DNA of 9,711 nucleotides. Source: Bacteroidales bacterium UBA932. Its GTDB lineage: Bacteria; Bacteroidota; Bacteroidia; Bacteroidales; UBA932. Below the pieces are notes generated by a model. The model searched no databases. It was given only the letters and a program-made list of their open reading frames with translations, and had not been told where the DNA came from. The stretch is taken from positions 1-9,711 of the forward strand of contig DBDM01000121.1 in NCBI GenBank assembly GCA_002293585.1, read 5' to 3'. The position numbers were made by a program, and so were the translations under genes. Shown piece by piece: positions 7,036 through 9,711 of the stretch. Numbering within the stretch: the stretch's first letter is position 1; each line of letters opens with the position of its first letter.

Positions 7036-9711
7036 TTAGAATGTAATGCTGATACCGCCTGTAATGGTTTTATAGGGCGTGGAGTTCACATCCTGAATCC
7101 CTGACAACGGGGTGTCGGTATCCAAACCGTCGGGAAGTCCGGAAGCGCGGATGGTGAGTATATTGTCGAGCTGCACATACACGCGCATTTTTTTTACGTG
7201 TATTTTATCCATCCATGTTTTGGGTAAGGTATAGCCCAACACTACGGAACGCAGGCGAACGTTGTTACCGCTGTACATAAAGCGGGTAGTGGCGCCGGCA
7301 TTGGCGCTGCTGGAAGTAGCCGAAATGGCCGGTACGGTGGCGTTGGGGTTGTCGGGCGTCCAGCGTTGTGATATGTCTTTATGCCATATGTAGCCGGGAC
7401 GTTCACCCATGTGCATCATGGTGGCGTAGGCATAGTCCAGCACCTTGTGGCCGAAGGAACCTGTCCACATGGTGTAGAAATCGAAATTGTAGAATTCCAC
7501 AGGTGTCATCAAACTCACTTCGTATTTAGGCAGGGCGGTACCCTTGTAAAAGAGGGAGGCCTGTGAATAGGTGTTGGTTGTTTCAAGTCCGGTGACATTA
7601 CCCTCGGCATCTTTTATTTCTTTCCACCAGAGCGGATCGCCGTTGGCGGGATCAACGCCTGCCCAGTCGCGGATCCAGTATTCATAGGCATTGCGGCCTA
7701 CCATCCATTTTTTAGTTCCGCTGATAATTTCTTCCTGCGGCAGTTCGGTAATTTCATTGTGCAGGTAGCCGAAGGTGGCATTTAGTCCCACGTTCCAATT
7801 GTCATCTTTATACAACACCGATTGCAATTTGATGTCCACGCCACGGTTGACCATGGCGCCGGCGTTGGAATTGATGGTGCTTTCGCCGTTGGAATCGGGC
7901 TTGATACCGGTGGAGTTCGGTAGAGGAAGGGCGAACAGCATGTCTTCCGTAACACGGTTGTAGAATTGCAATGAACCGGACAACCTGTTTTTCAGCAGGG
8001 CAAAGTCTATACCGATATTGAATGTTTTATTCGTTTCCCAGGTGAGCTTTTCGTTGGCATTGGAATACATTAAGATCCCGGGTGTGCCGAGGTAGTTATA
8101 GCCCAGGTCGAATAAGCCCTGTGAGGCATAATACAGGGCGCCGCCGCCTGAGCTCAACAGATTGTCATTCCCCTGTGAGCCGTAGGAGGCGCGTAGTTTC
8201 AGCAGGTTTAGCCATTCAATGTCCTGCATGAAAGGTTCGGCGGAGAGCATCCAGCCGGCAGAAGCCGACCAGAAAGTGCCCCAACGGTGGCCATCGGCAA
8301 AGCGCGACGAGGCATCTGTACGTAGACTGGCTTCTACAAAATATTTATTGTTGTAGTCATAAGAAGCACGACCGAAGTAACCTTCGCGCGCCAGTTCGCT
8401 GGTATATGACGTCAAATCGGCGGTTACCGAAGCTGTCGCAAATTCGGAAAGGTCGTCGGAGAAGGTGGTCGTTTTCTGGCCGTATAAATATTTGTATTGG
8501 TAGTAGCTGTTTTCATGCCCTGCGAGCACTTTTACGTTATGTACTTCGCCGAAGGTTTTATTAAATTCCAATACTTCGTTGATGGTATAATCTATGGTCT
8601 GGCGGCGGGTTTTGTAAATACGTCCCAGTCCGAAAGCATCACCGTATTCTTTGCTGTAAATCTGATCGTCGATAGATGACCAGTAGTTCAGGTTGCCCTG
8701 CACGCGGAATTTCAACCAGTCGGTGAACGACAGGTTAACGAACATGTTCGGCGAAATGCTGTTGCGTTGATAGTCGATAGTGTTCAATTCGGTGCTGGCC
8801 ACAGGATTCTGTCCCGGAGCCACCGGCCTGTCCTTGGGGATGTAGGGGTTGACGGTATTTGCCGGATAACTCGGATGGTCGGCTAAGGAGTAGCCCATGT
8901 CATATACCGGACGGCCTTTTTCGTCTTTCACCAGATTACCGCTATTGTCGTACTGGTATACGGGATAGATAGGCGCTGTCAGGCGTGTCCAGTTGTATAC
9001 ATTACTAAAAGCGGCTCCCGAGCTTAAAGGATAGTTCTGGCTGGTCATGGCGCCTGCAATGTTGGCGCCCACCGACAACCATTTATTAATATCGCTGTCG
9101 GCAGAGAGGCGGAGGCTGTAGCGGTCGAATTTGGAAGTAACGGCCAGGCCTTCATCTCGCAGGTAACCCAGGGCGATATAGTAGCGTGAATTTTGCGATC
9201 CGCCGCCTAAGCTTAGCATGTATTCGCGGCGGACGGGCGTTTGCGACAGGGCGTCGAACCAATCCTGATCCCAGGCGAAAATAGCACCGTTTACATATTT
9301 ACCGTCTGTGCCTATAGGTTTGGCCACCTGCGCGCCGTTCACGAATACGGGATTGTACACCACCTGCGTGATTAAATTATTGGTAGCCCAATCGGCGCCG
9401 CGGAGATTTTTATAGGCTTCCCATTGATAGCTCAGGTATTCTTTGGCATTCACCTTGCTGTATTCTTTAATTGCGCGGGAGTTCACGCCCAGTTTGGCTT
9501 CAAAGGTAATAGTGGGTGCTGTGTTGCGCATGCCTCTTTTAGTTGTTACCATAATTACCCCGTTAGCGGCGCGCGCACCATAAATAGAAGCGGCGGCAGC
9601 ATCTTCCAACACCGTAATAGTTTCGATGTCGTTAGGGTTTAAGGCATTCAACAATCCACCATCATAAGGTGCGCCGTCGACTACCCAGAGGGGAGAGGCG
9701 CTGGCATTTAA
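7036..9711 (-). CDS. SusC/RagA-family TonB-dependent outer-membrane transporter, N-terminus beyond window edge
   Basis: The last 891 codons of a SusC-family transporter are present and the frame is open at the right edge, so the true start is outside the window. The TTG at 9654 is an internal Leu codon. The 19 codons before it continue the family plug sequence (SPLWVVDGAPYDGG, at 7-20 of the visible part). The plug then continues with LNPNDIETITVLEDAAAASIYGA and ends at GVIMVTTKRG near visible residue 60. The remaining roughly 830 residues are beta-barrel, ending in GGISITF with terminal Phe. The missing part should hold the signal peptide, the carboxypeptidase-regulatory-like domain, the DEVVVTA motif and the first part of the plug. 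The protein passes ligand from its SusD lid, encoded 22 bp downstream, into the periplasm at the expense of proton-motive force through TonB. No frameshift or stop interrupts it. It shares only family motifs with the other SusC in the window, so this is not a recent duplication. Confidence 0.95.
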   Translation of the reverse strand, partial: LNASASPLWVVDGAPYDGGLLNALNPNDIETITVLEDAAAASIYGARAANGVIMVTTKRGMRNTAPTITFEAKLGVNSRAIKEYSKVNAKEYLSYQWEAYKNLRGADWATNNLITQVVYNPVFVNGAQVAKPIGTDGKYVNGAIFAWDQDWFDALSQTPVRREYMLSLGGGSQNSRYYIALGYLRDEGLAVTSKFDRYSLRLSADSDINKWLSVGANIAGAMTSQNYPLSSGAAFSNVYNWTRLTAPIYPVYQYDNSGNLVKDEKGRPVYDMGYSLADHPSYPANTVNPYIPKDRPVAPGQNPVASTELNTIDYQRNSISPNMFVNLSFTDWLKFRVQGNLNYWSSIDDQIYSKEYGDAFGLGRIYKTRRQTIDYTINEVLEFNKTFGEVHNVKVLAGHENSYYQYKYLYGQKTTTFSDDLSEFATASVTADLTSYTSELAREGYFGRASYDYNNKYFVEASLRTDASSRFADGHRWGTFWSASAGWMLSAEPFMQDIEWLNLLKLRASYGSQGNDNLLSSGGGALYYASQGLFDLGYNYLGTPGILMYSNANEKLTWETNKTFNIGIDFALLKNRLSGSLQFYNRVTEDMLFALPLPNSTGIKPDSNGESTINSNAGAMVNRGVDIKLQSVLYKDDNWNVGLNATFGYLHNEITELPQEEIISGTKKWMVGRNAYEYWIRDWAGVDPANGDPLWWKEIKDAEGNVTGLETTNTYSQASLFYKGTALPKYEVSLMTPVEFYNFDFYTMWTGSFGHKVLDYAYATMMHMGERPGYIWHKDISQRWTPDNPNATVPAISATSSSANAGATTRFMYSGNNVRLRSVVLGYTLPKTWMDKIHVKKMRVYVQLDNILTIRASGLPDGLDTDTPLSGIQDVNSTPYKTITGGISITF

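Noticed and set aside
9652..9654. TTG at 9654 as the start codon of the right-hand SusC
   Set aside because: The frame stays open to 9711, and the 19 upstream codons encode the conserved WVVDG plug segment, so the gene simply continues beyond the window.

Overview
The window looks like chromosomal DNA from a member of the Bacteroidota. Four signs point that way: two tandem SusC/SusD outer-membrane nutrient-uptake pairs, lipoprotein signal peptides of the SusD type, no Shine-Dalgarno-like purine tracts before the start codons, and one good match to the Bacteroidetes promoter pattern TTTG-N19-TAnnTTTG. Base composition looks balanced rather than extreme. The genus cannot be named from this sequence alone.

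Every gene I can support is on the minus strand, so transcription runs right to left. In transcription order: a SusC/RagA-family TonB-dependent transporter cut by the right edge (9711-7036, signal peptide and front of the plug missing); its RagB/SusD-type surface lipoprotein (7013-5517); an intergenic region with a strong intrinsic terminator (hairpin 5440-5411); a second, complete SusC-family transporter (5360-2103); its partner lipoprotein of the SusD-like_2 branch (2090-606); a second intrinsic terminator (hairpin 576-547); and the first 163 codons of a dihydrolipoyl dehydrogenase (490-1), cut by the left edge, with its own candidate promoter inside the gap.

Each transporter and lipoprotein should form one 'pedal-bin' complex: a 22-strand barrel in the outer membrane with a SusD lid that captures ligand, powered by TonB-ExbBD. 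SusC and SusD are only 12 and 22 bp apart within the pairs, as expected for co-translated partners. The pairs come from different SusD lineages and are separated by a terminator, so they are probably two transcription units rather than a duplication. No glycan-degrading enzyme, peptidase, sensor or sigma/anti-sigma pair is visible, so the substrates (glycan, peptide or other) cannot be assigned. The dihydrolipoyl dehydrogenase is core metabolism and probably unrelated in function.

I found no CRISPR array, tRNA, rRNA, insertion sequence or clearly new system. The points worth a second look are regulatory: the tight terminator/promoter packing on both sides of the second pair, and the lack of a recognisable promoter before the second SusC.
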